A stretch of DNA of 64,000 bases from CAVVMA01 sp963830715 (GCA_963830715.1 CAWHNS010000005.1:1-64000), one strand, 5' to 3'. Shown: positions 17,484 through 27,232, counted from the first letter of the stretch. A program made the numbers and translations. The notes: generated by a model not told the origin, from the letters alone.

Positions 17484-18809
17484 TCACGCCCGCGCCTCCC
17501 CGCGATCATCGTCGTCGTCGGAAGAAAAGAAGATCTCGGGCGTGGACTTGCGCGTGCCGCCGTCCGCGGCTGCGATTCCGAGGAATGCGGCCCAGGCGCG
17601 ATCGGCGTGGCCGCGGCTGTCGCTCTCGGCGACGAAACGCGGGATTCCAGTTGGGCCGACGACCTTGCGGAGCTTGTGCAGATCGGCGCGGAGTTGGAGG
17701 TTGCCTTCGGGAATCCGGACCTTGCGATCCTCGAACGCGGCTTTGCCGACGGTGGCGAGCGCCAGCTTGCTCGGCGCACTGAAGATCACGCCTTCGACGC
17801 GGCCGGGGTAGCGGCGGCGGGCGTCTTCGACCGGCTTCTCGCCCATCCCGGTCTGATCGATGGCGAGCCGCGCGACGCGATAGCGCGCCATGATCTCCGC
17901 GATCGCCGAATCGTGCTCGGCGAACGACGCGCGTGCGAGTTCGCGGACCTCGCGGGTCCAGAGCACGTCGCCCACCACTTCCCACACCCACGCGACCCAG
18001 AGATCGCCGCGCGACGCGATATCGTTGCCGACGAAGCACGAATTGCCCGCATACTTGTCGGGACGGCCGGCGTCGGGATGCTCGACCGCGGTGATGAGGT
18101 CATAGGTGAGCCACGCCGTGGCCTCATCGAGGAACTTGAGTTCGTACTCCTGCGCCCAGACTTCGTCGTCGCCGCACGCGGCGCGCAGCTCATCGATATC
18201 GCGTTCGAGTCCGTCGGCGACGGCCTGGTAGATGTCCACGATGTGGCGCGACCAGATCGAATCGTTGGCGGTGATGATCTCGTAGAACTTGTTGTTGCGA
18301 CCGTTGGGAGTGGACAGCACGCGGAGCTTGAGGCCCTTGCGCGAAATCACCGGGAAGAGCGCGCCCCAGATTTTGCGGCTGTCCGGATGGATCGCGAACT
18401 CGTCAAGCACGACGTTGGCGGTGAAACCGCGCGCGGTGTCGGGATTGCTGGGCAGCGCGGTCACTCGCGATCCGCTCCGGGGAAAGACGATCTCGGTGGC
18501 CCTGTACCTGACCTGCGAGTCGGCTTCCCACACGTAGTCGAGGGCCTCGAAGGCGGCGCCGTAGATTTTGCACAACGGCTTGATTCCTTCTTCCATCGCC
18601 TCGGTTGCCTGGCGTTCGCCGCGCGAGAGCCAGATCCATCGCGTGCGATCGCCACGCGCATCCGCTTCAAGGCAATCCTCCACCACCTCGATCGCCGCCA
18701 TGTACTTGGTCTTGCCCCCCTGCCGCGTGACCATCGCGGCCTTGAAGCGCGACTTATCGGACAGCCATCGCCGCTGGTAGGGATGAAGGTTGATGAGCGA
18801 TTCAGGCAT
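17484..18809 (-). CDS. Terminase large subunit, Mu gp28-like
   Basis: 441 residues. ATPase part: HPYQRRWLSDKSRFKAAMVTRQGGKTKYMA (Walker A-like TRQGGKT) and TANVVLDEFAIHPDSRKIW (Walker B VVLDEF). Nuclease part: NSCFVGNDIASRGDLWVAWV and YRVARLAIDQTGMGEKPVED with acidic metal ligands, ending in SRGHADRAWAAFLGIAA. This is the Mu gp28/FluMu type. It cuts and drives DNA into the prohead. Mu-type terminases package headful, which would fit gene-transfer behaviour, but that is inference. Confidence 0.85.
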   Translation of the reverse strand: MPESLINLHPYQRRWLSDKSRFKAAMVTRQGGKTKYMAAIEVVEDCLEADARGDRTRWIWLSRGERQATEAMEEGIKPLCKIYGAAFEALDYVWEADSQVRYRATEIVFPRSGSRVTALPSNPDTARGFTANVVLDEFAIHPDSRKIWGALFPVISRKGLKLRVLSTPNGRNNKFYEIITANDSIWSRHIVDIYQAVADGLERDIDELRAACGDDEVWAQEYELKFLDEATAWLTYDLITAVEHPDAGRPDKYAGNSCFVGNDIASRGDLWVAWVWEVVGDVLWTREVRELARASFAEHDSAIAEIMARYRVARLAIDQTGMGEKPVEDARRRYPGRVEGVIFSAPSKLALATVGKAAFEDRKVRIPEGNLQLRADLHKLRKVVGPTGIPRFVAESDSRGHADRAWAAFLGIAAADGGTRKSTPEIFFSSDDDDDRGEARA

Positions 18810-18886
18810 TGGACGTCATCCCGAAGAGAAGAGGATTCAAGAACTAACCCCTGCGGCTTGCCCTGAAGAGGAAGGGGAACCGGACA

Positions 18887-19024
18887 TCACTCGGCGGCCC
18901 ACAGGAGGCGGAAGAAGTGGCAATGCATGACGGTCAGGTCGTCGCGCGCCATCGATTGCCACATGCAGATCAGCTCCCAGACGTTTTCGAGTTCGACGGT
19001 TCGAACGATCTCGCGAAAATCCAC
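18887..19024 (-). CDS. Small phage protein between the terminase genes
   Basis: A 45-residue frame from GTG at 19024: VDFREIVRTVELENVWELIC then MWQSMARDDLTVMHCHFFRL and LLWAAE. A GAGG-type ribosome site lies just upstream. It is helical with a Cys and two His near the end. It is the only sensible frame in the 312-base gap between the gp27-like and gp28-like genes. No family recognised. Confidence 0.45.
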   Translation of the reverse strand: MDFREIVRTVELENVWELICMWQSMARDDLTVMHCHFFRLLWAAE

Positions 19025-19067
19025 TGCCGCACCCCCTCATCCACCTCGTCATCAAAGCGCTTGCAAC

Positions 19068-19088
19068 CACAGATGAACACCGATGCAA
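19068..19088. repeat. Family B repeat arm
   Basis: AACCACAGATGAACACCGAT, the cleanest copy of the family B arm in the window. Confidence 0.6.
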
Positions 19089-19121
19089 CTTCAGGGAATC
19101 CGGAGAAGGCTCATCCTTCCC

Positions 19122-19535
19122 TCACAGCAGGCCGCGCACCAGTTCCTTGGCCTTATCCAGCGCCGCGACGTCGCCCGGCGCGCCGGCGCCGCCGTGCTTC
19201 ATCTCGTCGACCTTCCGATCGACGTCGGCGCGGAGTTTCTCGCGGAGCCTGGTCTCGCTCTCCGCGATCGTTTTGGAGGCGCCCTCCATCTCCTTGATCG
19301 CCTTGGCCAGCACGGCGAGCTCGGCAGGCCTGGTTGGGCGGCGGCCGTTGGCGATGCTCATGTCGGCGAGCTGGCGGAAGGCGACCATTCGGAGCATCTC
19401 GATCAGCAGGCGAGCGACGTTGCCGTCCGGATTGCGGCCGAACTTGTTGACCCAGGCTTTCGCGACTTCGTAGGCCTCGCGATAGCGCTCCATCTTGGCC
19501 GGCAGACCCTCTGCTTTCGATCGCGGGAGTTTCAC
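19122..19535 (-). CDS. Mu gp27-like protein (DUF3486 family)
   Basis: 137 residues from the GTG at 19535 (VKLPRSKAEGLPAKMERYREA). AVLAKAIKEMEGASKTIAES and a coiled C-terminus with KADVDRKVDEM-like heptads match DUF3486, the probable small terminase of Mu-like phages. The gap to the upstream gene is 13 bases. Confidence 0.65.
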   Translation of the reverse strand: MKLPRSKAEGLPAKMERYREAYEVAKAWVNKFGRNPDGNVARLLIEMLRMVAFRQLADMSIANGRRPTRPAELAVLAKAIKEMEGASKTIAESETRLREKLRADVDRKVDEMKHGGAGAPGDVAALDKAKELVRGLL

Positions 19536-19548
19536 TATTACTTCCGTA

Positions 19549-19845
19549 CTACTTTCCTGGAGCCGGGCGCCTGACCCCGGGCACGATCGCCTTGCCGCGC
19601 GCGGCATCCAATCCGCGCCGCGTCGCGATCGCGATCATCACGCCGGCGATCTCCTCTGTGGTGACCAGCTCCTGCTCCTCCAGCCAGCAGAGATCGGTGC
19701 GGACCTGATCGCGGCTGGTGCGATGGCCGAAGTCTTCGAGCGCGAGATCGAGCAGGCTCTCGTTGGCGCTGTAGCCGGGCGTCCTTTCCAGCAGTTTCAG
19801 GATTACGAGGCGGCGGTCCTGCGCGATTCGTTCGGCGAAGGTCAT
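19549..19845 (-). CDS. Mu gp26-like winged-helix protein (VpaChn25_0724-like)
   Basis: Start chosen at MTFAERIAQDRRLVILKLLE. SANESLLDLALEDFGHRTSRDQVRTDLCWLEEQELVTTEE is an ArsR-like winged helix, the standard pattern of the small protein between gp25 and gp27 in Mu-like phages. Role in the phage unknown; probably DNA binding near packaging. Confidence 0.65.
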   Translation of the reverse strand: MTFAERIAQDRRLVILKLLERTPGYSANESLLDLALEDFGHRTSRDQVRTDLCWLEEQELVTTEEIAGVMIAIATRRGLDAARGKAIVPGVRRPAPGK

Positions 19846-19873
19846 GGCTGTGCCAACTCGAGGAGGCGGCGTG

Positions 19874-20200
19874 TCAATTGGCATCTCCTTCAAGGAGATG
19901 CTGTTGCACGATGTCGAGCGTGCCCTGGACGTTGGACAGCACGTAACGAAGGCCCTCGATCTTGGCGCCGACCGCCTTGAGGTCGCCGTTGACGGCCGCG
20001 ATGCGGGTCTTGAGATCGTCCAGCACGCCCCATCCCGGGGCGGCCTCGGAGACTTCCTCGAGATGGGTGACGCGGATTTTCACTTCGTCCAGCTCACGCT
20101 TGGAGACCAGTACTTTGCCGACGATCCACAGAACGAGGTAGAAAGCGAGATTGATTATCGAAAGTGCGAGCGGCGACCACTTGAGTATTACCTCCGGCAC
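19874..20200 (-). CDS. Mu gp25-like membrane-anchored coiled coil (DUF2730-like)
   Basis: 108 residues. One N-terminal membrane helix (LALSIINLAFYLVLWIVGKVL) is followed by a coiled coil (RELDEVKIRVTHLEEVSE ... LKTRIAAVNGDLKAVGAKIEGL). This is the DUF2730 layout and marks the start of the Mu-type module. Confidence 0.65.
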   Translation of the reverse strand: MPEVILKWSPLALSIINLAFYLVLWIVGKVLVSKRELDEVKIRVTHLEEVSEAAPGWGVLDDLKTRIAAVNGDLKAVGAKIEGLRYVLSNVQGTLDIVQQHLLEGDAN

Positions 20201-20248
20201 TCCATGCCCCTCATCTCCGGCGCGAAAGACCTGGCACCCGCCCTTAGC

Positions 20249-20527
20249 CTAAGAGGGCGGGCGGAGCAGGATTTCCGCGCGCGCGGGGATCATTTGCGGC
20301 GCTGGGCTCCTCGCTGGAGTGAGCTTCACCGCTCCGGCCATCGCGATCAGCAGCATTGCCAGCCCCTCGCGCCAGGATTTCGCGCCGGCTGAGGTGAATG
20401 CGGTGGAATGCCAGACTTCGACGGCCCGGAACACGACGTAGGCGAATGCGCCCAGGACTCCGACCACGCGCGCGGCGTCGTAGGTGAGGTTGTCCTTGCC
20501 TTTGAGGATGTCGCTCAGGAACTTCAC
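20249..20527 (-). CDS. Holin-like small membrane protein
   Basis: 92 residues from the GTG at 20527, preceded by a GAGG-type site. Two hydrophobic segments (AARVVGVLGAFAYVVFRAVE and GLAMLLIAMAGAVKLT) separated by a polar turn. Position directly before the gp25-like gene suits a lysis-region holin, but no endolysin is seen nearby. It is the last phage gene on the right. Confidence 0.45.
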   Translation of the reverse strand: MKFLSDILKGKDNLTYDAARVVGVLGAFAYVVFRAVEVWHSTAFTSAGAKSWREGLAMLLIAMAGAVKLTPARSPAPQMIPARAEILLRPPS

Positions 20528-20883
20528 CTCACCGCCCCTCTTCTTCGCCCCGCGCGAATCCGTCACGCGTTCAAAAATACAGAACAAAACCTGTCGAGGT
20601 CTCGGTCTGCAATTTCAGGGTCGGCGGCGCAGAGAGGGCGCGTTTCACGCGCCGTGGCGGTTGCGCCGGCAGGAGCGGGTCAGATGGGCGAAATCGACGG
20701 GACGCCGACGAGCAGAATCACAGGCTGAAGCCGTGCCCTGTGCCACATAAGAGATCGAGGGTTTGGCCGGTTGCCTCGCATATATACCGATAGTAGGCTT
20801 TTCGTAATTGATGGTAGCGGTTGCGCGGCGGGGCCGAAAGCACGGGCCGGGCGCCGGTTCCGCGGTGGAGGGAGGGTCGGTCC
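20528..20883. other. Gap between phage cluster and NHL gene
   Basis: 356 bases with no credible gene. No direct repeat, tRNA or integrase remnant was seen to mark a phage attachment site. A short AT-richer stretch (TCGCATATATACCGATAGTA) near 20776 could hold the promoter of the NHL gene. Confidence 0.5.
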
Positions 20884-23260
20884 ATGCTTTATCGAAACAG
20901 CCCGGGGTTGAGAACGCCTTTTGCGCGGGTCGCACTTCCGATCTGCGCCGCGGCGGCGGCGATGATCCTGAGCGGAGCGGCGGGAGACACGATTGCCGAC
21001 CACGAGCTCGGCCAGCCCGATTTGTTCCATAACTCGGCCAACATCGTGGACGCGTTCTCGATGAACAATCCGAACCTGGTTGCCGTCGATACCACGTTGA
21101 AGCCCAACCGCGTGTGGGTCGCGGATTCGGGCAACAATCGCGTGTTGGGCTACAAGAGCGTGGCGGCGCTGGTAAGCGGCGCGCCTGCCAATCTGGTGGT
21201 AGGACAGCCGGATTTTTTCTCCAGCAACTGCAACATTTCGCCCGCGAGCCTGTGCTCTCCGCAGGGCGTCGCGGTGGACGGGGCAGGCAACCTGTACGTT
21301 GCCGATAATGGCGAAAGCCGCGTGCTGGAATTCAACAATCCATTTGCCGCGTTCGCCGCGTCGAAGCAGACTGCGGGCTTCGTGGCCTCGATGGTGTTCG
21401 GGCAGGGCGGCGACTTCTACTCAGACGCATGCAATGGCGGTGGCCCAAGCGCCAGCGCGGGCACGCTATGCAATCCAACCGGCGTCGCGTTGGATAAATC
21501 CGGCGATCTCTTTGTTGGAGATACCGGCAACAGCCGGGTGCTCGAATACCTGGCCCCGCTCTCCAGCGGCCTTTCCGCCGGTCAGGAATTCGGCCAGCCG
21601 GATTTTGTGTCCACCGCCTGCAACGAGCAGCTCACCAGCACCAGCGAGAATGCACTGTGCCATCCGTTCGGCCTGGCGATCGACGGCGAGGGCGATCTGT
21701 TTGTAGCGGATCATGACAACAGCCGCGTACTGGAATACAGCGCGCCGCTCACAAGCCGCAAGCCTTCCCTGGTCTTCGGCCAGGGCGGGAGCTTCGCCAT
21801 CGGCATCTGCAACCACCCGGCGATCGGTCCTGACAGCCTCTGCTCGCCCAGCGGAGTGGCGTTCGACGGCGAGGGCAACCTCTATGTCTCCGATACCGGC
21901 AACAGCCGCGTTTTGCAGTTCGTTCCGCCATTCGGATCAAGTCCATTCGCCAACCAGGTGTTCGGTCAGGGCGGCAGCATGACGGACAGCACTTGCAACA
22001 ACGGCGGAATCGGCGCTTCTACGATGTGTGCACCGGTTGGCGTGTCGATGGATAGCGCCGGCGATTTGTACGTCGGCGACAAGACCAACAGCCGCCTACT
22101 CGCCTTCGCGCTGCCGTTCGCCGCAAACCCGAGCGCCTCGGTCGCGTTGGGGCAGCCCGATCTCAGCCACGACACGGCCAACACGGTGGATCCGAGCCTC
22201 GATGTCGCATCCGGCGGGTGCGGCGATCGACGCGACCGTGAAACCCAACCACCTCTATGTTGCCGATACGGCCAACAGCCGCGTGCTCGGTTACAAGAAT
22301 GCCGAATCGTTCCTCAGCGGCCAGGACGCCGACCTCGTAATCGGGCAGCAGGATCCTTATTCGGGGCTCTGCAATCAGGGCATTTTCCCACCGGTGGTCA
22401 CCGCAAAGACGCTATGCAATCCCGGCGCGCTGCTGGTCGATAACGCGGGCAATCTGTGGGTCGCCGACACCGGCAACAGCCGCGTGTTGCGCTACCCGCC
22501 GCCGTTCAGCAGCGGTCTGGTCGCCAATCAGCCTGCCAAGCTGGTGATAGGGCAGGGCGGCAGCTTTACACTCAACGGATGCGGTCCCACCAAGTATGGT
22601 CTGTGCAGCCCGTCGGGGCTCGCGATGGACAAAGCGGGTCACCTGTTCGTGGCCGACACCAACAACAATCGGGTGGTCGAGTACACGCCTCCCTTCGGCA
22701 GCATCCCGATTGCGAACCTCGTTTTCGGAGAGAACGGGCAGTTGGGCTCGAATGTCTGCAACATCGGAAACATCGGTCCCACGAAATATAATTTGTGCAA
22801 TCCGAGCCAGGTGGCGCTGGACGCAGCCGGCGACCTGTACGTGGCAGATTCCGCAAACAGCCGCGTGCTGGAATACGACCACGCGCTCACGAATATGACT
22901 GCCACAAGGGTCTTCGGGCAAGTCAGCTTCACTACCAACGCCTGCAACGCGGTTGGCGGCGTGAGCGCGAAGACGCTGTGCCAGCCGGCTGGAGTGGCGC
23001 TCGACAGCCTGGGCCGGCTCTACGTCGAAGATAGCCACAACAATCGCGTATTGAGATATTCGAAGCCTTTGAGCAGCGCCGTTGCCGACGGGGTCTTCGG
23101 ACAGTCGGGAAATTTCACCTCGAGTGGTTGCAATCTCGGAGGGCCGCAGGCGAGCCCCGGCAGTCTTTGCTCGCCGACCGCCGCGGCGTTCGATTCCTTC
23201 GGCAATGTATTCCTGAGCGACACGAACAACAGCCGACTGCTCGAGTACAATAGCCCGTAG
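20884..23260 (+). CDS. Secreted NHL-repeat beta-propeller protein (frameshift near 22200)
   Basis: Start at 20884 gives a signal peptide (VALPICAAAAAMILSGAAG). About a dozen NHL repeats follow, each with G-V-A-x-D-x-x-G-N-L-Y-V-A-D-T-x-N-S-R-V-L-x-Y. Each blade also carries a Cys pair of the form C-x(8-16)-C-x-P (for example CNISPASLCSP), suggesting one disulfide per blade. A single extra base near 22200 shifts the frame. Both halves begin with a GQPDLxHxxANxVD ... KPNxxxVADSxNxRVLGY block, so the gene arose by internal duplication of a propeller. It is extracytoplasmic, probably for binding; ligand unknown. Confidence 0.75.
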
Positions 23261-23264
23261 CCGC

Positions 23265-23310
23265 TGTAGCCGAGCGTCCCGCCTCTCCAACTGGTTGGAG
23301 GCATAGGCAC
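23265..23310 (+). terminator. Hairpin after the NHL gene
   Basis: CTCCAAC-TG-GTTGGAG is a perfect 7-bp stem 30 bases after the stop. It has no T tract, so it may be only a processing or pause site. Confidence 0.35.
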
Positions 23311-23394
23311 AGGCGCGCACGCTAAAGTCTGTGCCACGCGTGGAGCCTCGTGTGCGCCTTGACGCTGGATTGTAAAACCATAAAAAATGATTTT

Positions 23395-23686
23395 ATGAAA
23401 ACACGAGCCCAAGCCGTCTCCTTCAAGTCGGTCGTAAAGCTGGGAACCAGCCGTCAAGTGATAATTCCCAGAAAGATTCACGACCAGCTCGGGCTTGCGC
23501 CTCGGAGACTATCTGGAGGTCGAGCTCCGGAAAGACAAAGTTGTTCTCACGCCGAAGGCCTTGATTGAGAAGCGCCTCGCCGAGGCGCTGGAAGACGTGA
23601 GAAAGGGTCGCATCCACGGACCGTTCCGCTCGGCCAAGGAAATGGTGCGTTCGCTCCGTTCCGGCGGGAAGCCCCCGGCCGCGTGA
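23395..23686 (+). pseudogene. AbrB/SpoVT-type antitoxin, frameshifted
   Basis: Joined product is about 96 residues. KSVVKLGTSRQVIIPRKIHDQLGLA is the AbrB swapped-hairpin motif. After a one-base break near 23508 it continues GDYLEVELRKDKVVLTPKALI, then a toxin-binding tail (GRIHGPFRSAKEMVRSLR). As read, translation would stop early. The stop overlaps the start of the toxin gene (TGATG). The gene would repress its own operon and neutralise the toxin. Confidence 0.65.
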
Positions 23687-23932
23687 TGTGCCTGCTCTAC
23701 ACGGAGAGATTCCGCCGAAGCTACACGAACGCTCCCTCAGCGGTCCAGCGCGCTTTCGATCGCCGGGGCAGAGTTCCTGATTGCGAGTCTGCGTCATCCG
23801 TCGCTGCGTGCGAAGAAGTACGACAAGGCGAACAAAATTTGGCAGGCGAGGGTAGATGGCGGCTGGCGCTTCTACTTCCAGATCGAGGGAGACTCGTACA
23901 CTTTGCTCGACATCATGCCGCATCCGAAGTGA
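23686..23932 (+). pseudogene. RelE/ParE-type toxin, frameshifted
   Basis: Joined product is about 82 residues: MCLLYTERFRRSYTNAPSAVQRAF, a break near 23755, then AEFLIASLRHPSLRAKKYDK and WQARVDGGWRFYFQIEGDSY ending LLDIMPHPK. The L-R-x-K-K and R-x-x-x-G-W-R-F-x-F-x-I patterns match RelE/ParE RNase or gyrase toxins. Both partners are broken within 250 bases of each other; see findings. Confidence 0.6.
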
Positions 23933-23980
23933 CCTTCGAACCGCGGAAGGAAAGAGCGCGAGACCAAGCCGAAGCAGAAG

Positions 23981-25132
23981 TCACGGGCTGGCTTGCAGCT
24001 TCAGCAATTCCAGCGTGACCTCGGCGGTCGCGATCATGTCCTTGACGTCCAGCCACTCGCGCACGGTGTGAATGTCTCGCATGCCGGTGCCGAGGTTCGC
24101 GACCACCAGCCCGCGCCCGTTCAGGACGTTGGCGTCGCATCCGCCGCCCATCGCTTCGGGCTTCACGACGCGCCCGGCGCGCCGTGCGGCTTCGACCACC
24201 TTGCGCACGATCGGCGCGTCGTCGGGCACGTTCATCGCGTCGTACTCGGGATGAGCCGCGTGCTCGAGGGCAGCCTCGAAGCGCTGCCCGTCGATCGTGA
24301 TGCTCGCTCTCGCGACTGCATCCTTGAAGCAGGCGATCATGTGATCGACTTGCGCGGCGAGCTTGGCCGCGTCGCGCGAGCGCGCCTCGCCGCGGACAGT
24401 GACCTCGTTGGGAATGATGTTGAGCGCGCGGCCGCCCTGGATGAGGCCGAGGTTGGCGGTGGTTTCATGATCGATCCGGCCCAGACGCATCGCCGCGATC
24501 GCCTCCGCGGCGACCTTGATCGCCGAGATTCCGCGCTCCGGCGCCATCCCGGCGTGCGCCTCGAGTCCCTTTACCGTGAAGCGCAGCACGTTCGCTCCCG
24601 GCGCGCGCACGAACAGGTAGCCGGGCGAGTCGCTGTCGTAGACCAGCCCCTCGCGCGCATCGATCAGGTCGAGATCGAGGTACTTCGCGCCGAGCAGCCC
24701 GATCTCCTCGCAGATCGTGAACACCACGTCGATCGGGCCGTGGGCAAGGTCGGTCTCTTTGAGCTGATGCAGCACCTCGCAGATGATCGCGCATCCGGAC
24801 TTGTCGTCGCCGCCGAGCACGGTGCGGCCGTCGGTGCGGATGATGTCGCCCTCGACGATCGGCTTGACGCCTTCGCCGGGCACGACGGTGTCCATGTGGG
24901 CGCAGAGCAGGATCGGCGGCGCGCCTTTCACTCTGCCGGGCAGGCGGCCGATCAGGTTGCCGGTGTTGCCTTTGACGCGCTCGCCGGCGCGATCGAACTG
25001 GCAGGGCGCGCCGCATGCTTCGAGCTCGCGCTGGAGTCGCAGCGCGACGTCGCGCTCGTGGCGCGAATGCGAATCGATCTGGACGAGTTCGAGGAAGAGC
25101 TGCTTCAGCCGATCATTGTTGATGGATGCCAT
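23981..25132 (-). CDS. M20-family metallopeptidase (PepT-like tripeptidase)
   Basis: 383 residues, full length. Zinc-site motifs: ILLCAHMDTVVPGEG, TVLGGDDKSGCAI, VFTICEEIGLLGAKYL, and YDSDSPGYLFV. The dimerisation domain holds KGLEAHAGMAPERGISAIK and the end has GGGCDANVLNGRGLVVANLG. This is the PepT/PepT-like branch of M20, cleaving short peptides in the cytoplasm. It is 106 bases downstream of PEPCK on the same strand. No frameshift. Confidence 0.85.
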   Translation of the reverse strand: MASINNDRLKQLFLELVQIDSHSRHERDVALRLQRELEACGAPCQFDRAGERVKGNTGNLIGRLPGRVKGAPPILLCAHMDTVVPGEGVKPIVEGDIIRTDGRTVLGGDDKSGCAIICEVLHQLKETDLAHGPIDVVFTICEEIGLLGAKYLDLDLIDAREGLVYDSDSPGYLFVRAPGANVLRFTVKGLEAHAGMAPERGISAIKVAAEAIAAMRLGRIDHETTANLGLIQGGRALNIIPNEVTVRGEARSRDAAKLAAQVDHMIACFKDAVARASITIDGQRFEAALEHAAHPEYDAMNVPDDAPIVRKVVEAARRAGRVVKPEAMGGGCDANVLNGRGLVVANLGTGMRDIHTVREWLDVKDMIATAEVTLELLKLQASP

Positions 25133-25238
25133 CGCGGTTCACCAGCACAGAGGTTTGCGCAAGTCGGCGGGAGAGGCAATGGCGACGGGTGCAGGAGTCG
25201 GCGACCGCGGGTGAGCGCGCGGTTCGCGTCGCGAGAGT

Positions 25239-27066
25239 TTATGCGCCGGCGGCGCGGTGCTGGGATGGGCGTCCGTCCAGGCTCGCGACCAGCTCCTGGT
25301 ACCGTTGCTTGAGATCGGCGGGCATCGTTGCGCCGATCTTGTCGAACAACGCGCGGACCGATTCCAGTTCGGCCTTCCATTCGGCGCGTCGACGGCCAGC
25401 GCGCGGCCCAGGTTTTCGCGCGGAACATCGAGGCCGGACAGGTCGAGATCGGCTTCATCGGGCACGCCGCCGACCGGGGTCTCGACCGCGCCGGCGCGGC
25501 CGTGAATCCGATCGAGCATCCACTTGAGCACGCGGAGATTCTCGCCATAGCCGGGCCACAGGAATTTGCCGTTCGCGTCCTTGCGGAACCAGTTGACCAT
25601 GAAGATCTTCGGCGGATGCGCGATCGCCTGGCGCATCGCGAGCCAATGGGCGAAGTAGTCGCCCATGTTGTAGCCGCAGAACGGCAGCATCGCCATCGGA
25701 TCGCGCCGCACGACTCCGACCGCGCCCGACGCGGCGGCGGTGGTCTCGGAGCCCATCGTCGCGCCCATGAAGACGCCGTGCGTCCAGTCCGAGGACTCCA
25801 GCACCAGCGGCATCGTGGTCGCGCGGCGGCCGCCGAAGATTATCGCCGAGATCGGCACGCCCTCCGGATCGTTCGCGCGCGGCGACAGCGCCGGGTTATT
25901 GGTCATCGGCGTGGTGAAGCGGCTGTTGGGATGCGCCGCCTTGTCGGCCGGATTCCCGCTCCAGGGCTTCCCCGTCCAGTCGATTAGCCCCTTGGGCGGA
26001 TCGACATCCATGCCTTCCCACCAGACGTCGCCGTCGGGCGTCATCGCGACGTTGGTGAAGAGCGAGTCGTGCTCCACCATCCTCATCGCGTTCAGATTGG
26101 AGCGCGCGCTGGTGCCGGGCGCGACTCCGAAGTATCCGTTCTCGGGATTGACCGCCCATAGCCGGCCGTCCGATCCGGGTCGCAGCCATGCGATATCGTC
26201 GCCGATCGTCGAGACCCGCCATCCCTCGGCCGCCATCGCCGCCGGCGGCGTCAGCATCGCGAGGTTGGTCTTGCCGCAGGCGCTCGGAAACGCGGCAGCG
26301 ACGTAGGTGGTCTCGCCGTTCGGGCTGCGGAGTTCGAGGATCAGCATGTGCTCGGCGAGCCATCCCTCCTTGCGCGCCGCCCAGCTTGCGATTCGGAGCG
26401 CGAAGCATTTCTTGCTGAGCAGCGCGTTGCCGCCGTAGCCGCTGCCGACCGACCAGATCGTGTTGTCCTGCGGGAAGTGGCAGATCAGCCGGCGATCGGG
26501 ATTCAGATCGAGCGTGCAGTGCAGGCCGCGATTGAATTCATCGGAGTCGCCGAGCATCTCGAGCGCGGCCTGGCCCATCCGGGTCATGATTCCCATGCTC
26601 AGCGCGACGTAAACGCTGTCGGTGATTTCGACGCCGACCTTGGCGAAGCGCGATCCGAGCGGGCCCATCACGTAGGGCACGACGTACATCGTGCGCCCGC
26701 GCATCGAGCCCTCCAGCCAGCCGCGCATTTTGCGGTAGGTCTCGTCGGGCGGCGCCCAGTTGTTGGTGGGGCCGGCCTCGTCCCTGCCGGGCGTGCAGAT
26801 AAAGGTCAGCTGTTCGGTGCGCGCGACGTCGTTGGGGTTCGATCGATGGAGGTAGCATCCGGGGCGTTTGGCGTGATTGAGAGGGATCAGAACGCCCGCG
26901 TCGACGGCCTGACGGGTGAGCCGCTGCTTTTCGTCTTCCGAGCCGTCGCACCAGTGAACGCGATCGGGTTTCGTCAGGCGCGCAACATCGGCGACCCATC
27001 GGAAAGCGCGCGGCTGCTGGTGGCGGCGTCGCTACGATCGTCCCGCAATTTCGGCGTTACCGCCAC
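25239..27066 (-). CDS. pckG: Phosphoenolpyruvate carboxykinase (GTP), two frameshifts
   Basis: Catalyses oxaloacetate + GTP to PEP + GDP + CO2. Motifs: RVHWCDGSEDEKQRL, FICTPGRDEAGPTNNW, MRGRTMYVVPYVMGPLGSRF, the P-loop AAAFPSACGKTNLAML, GDDIAWLRPGSDGRLWAVNPE, and NWFRKDANGKFLWPGYGENL. A GTG at 27066 with GGAG five bases before it is the best start (VAVTPKLRDDRSDAATSSRAL). The frame must then be joined near 27005 to WVADVARL. A second break near 25390 leads to LVASLDGRPSQHRAAGA with stop at 25241-25239. Both breaks fall outside the catalytic core. Confidence 0.85.
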
Positions 27067-27232
27067 GGAAGCTCCATCGGTCGAAAGAGATTTTACTATC
27101 TAGATAAGTTCCGCCGCAAATGCAAGCCCATTCGTATAAGCATTCTTGATGAGTCCGCCGAGTCCGCGCCGCTGGTGACGCGACGATTACGAAACCCCGG
27201 CCGCGCTGAATTCGCCGCGATCGGCAGGAAAC

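Larger units (their letters stand above)
1..20527 (-). mobile_element. Phage-derived structural gene cluster (Mu/HK97 chimera, GTA-like order)
   Basis: About 25 collinear minus-strand genes encode packaging, head, connector and tail functions in canonical order. The right end carries the Mu 25-26-27-28 type module. The head is HK97-type (portal, U35-type protease, capsid with N-terminal scaffold). The connector-to-tape-measure order matches rhodobacterial gene transfer agents. No integrase, transposase, repressor or lysozyme is seen, and no att-like direct repeat was found at the right edge near 20.5 kb. The left edge lies outside the window. Junctions are filled with host-type dispersed repeats. 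It could be a decayed prophage, a GTA-like domesticated cluster, or a prophage whose early genes lie further left. Confidence 0.85.

Noticed and set aside
17343..18866. Plus-strand frame of ~500 codons opposite the terminase
   Set aside because: Shadow; the minus-strand terminase has Walker motifs and nuclease residues.
20528..20883. Phage attachment site at the right edge
   Set aside because: No tRNA, no integrase and no direct repeat matching another point in the window was found.
23993..25312. Plus-strand frame of ~440 codons opposite the M20 peptidase
   Set aside because: Shadow of a well-conserved peptidase; sequence is rich in Arg, His and Asp without motifs.
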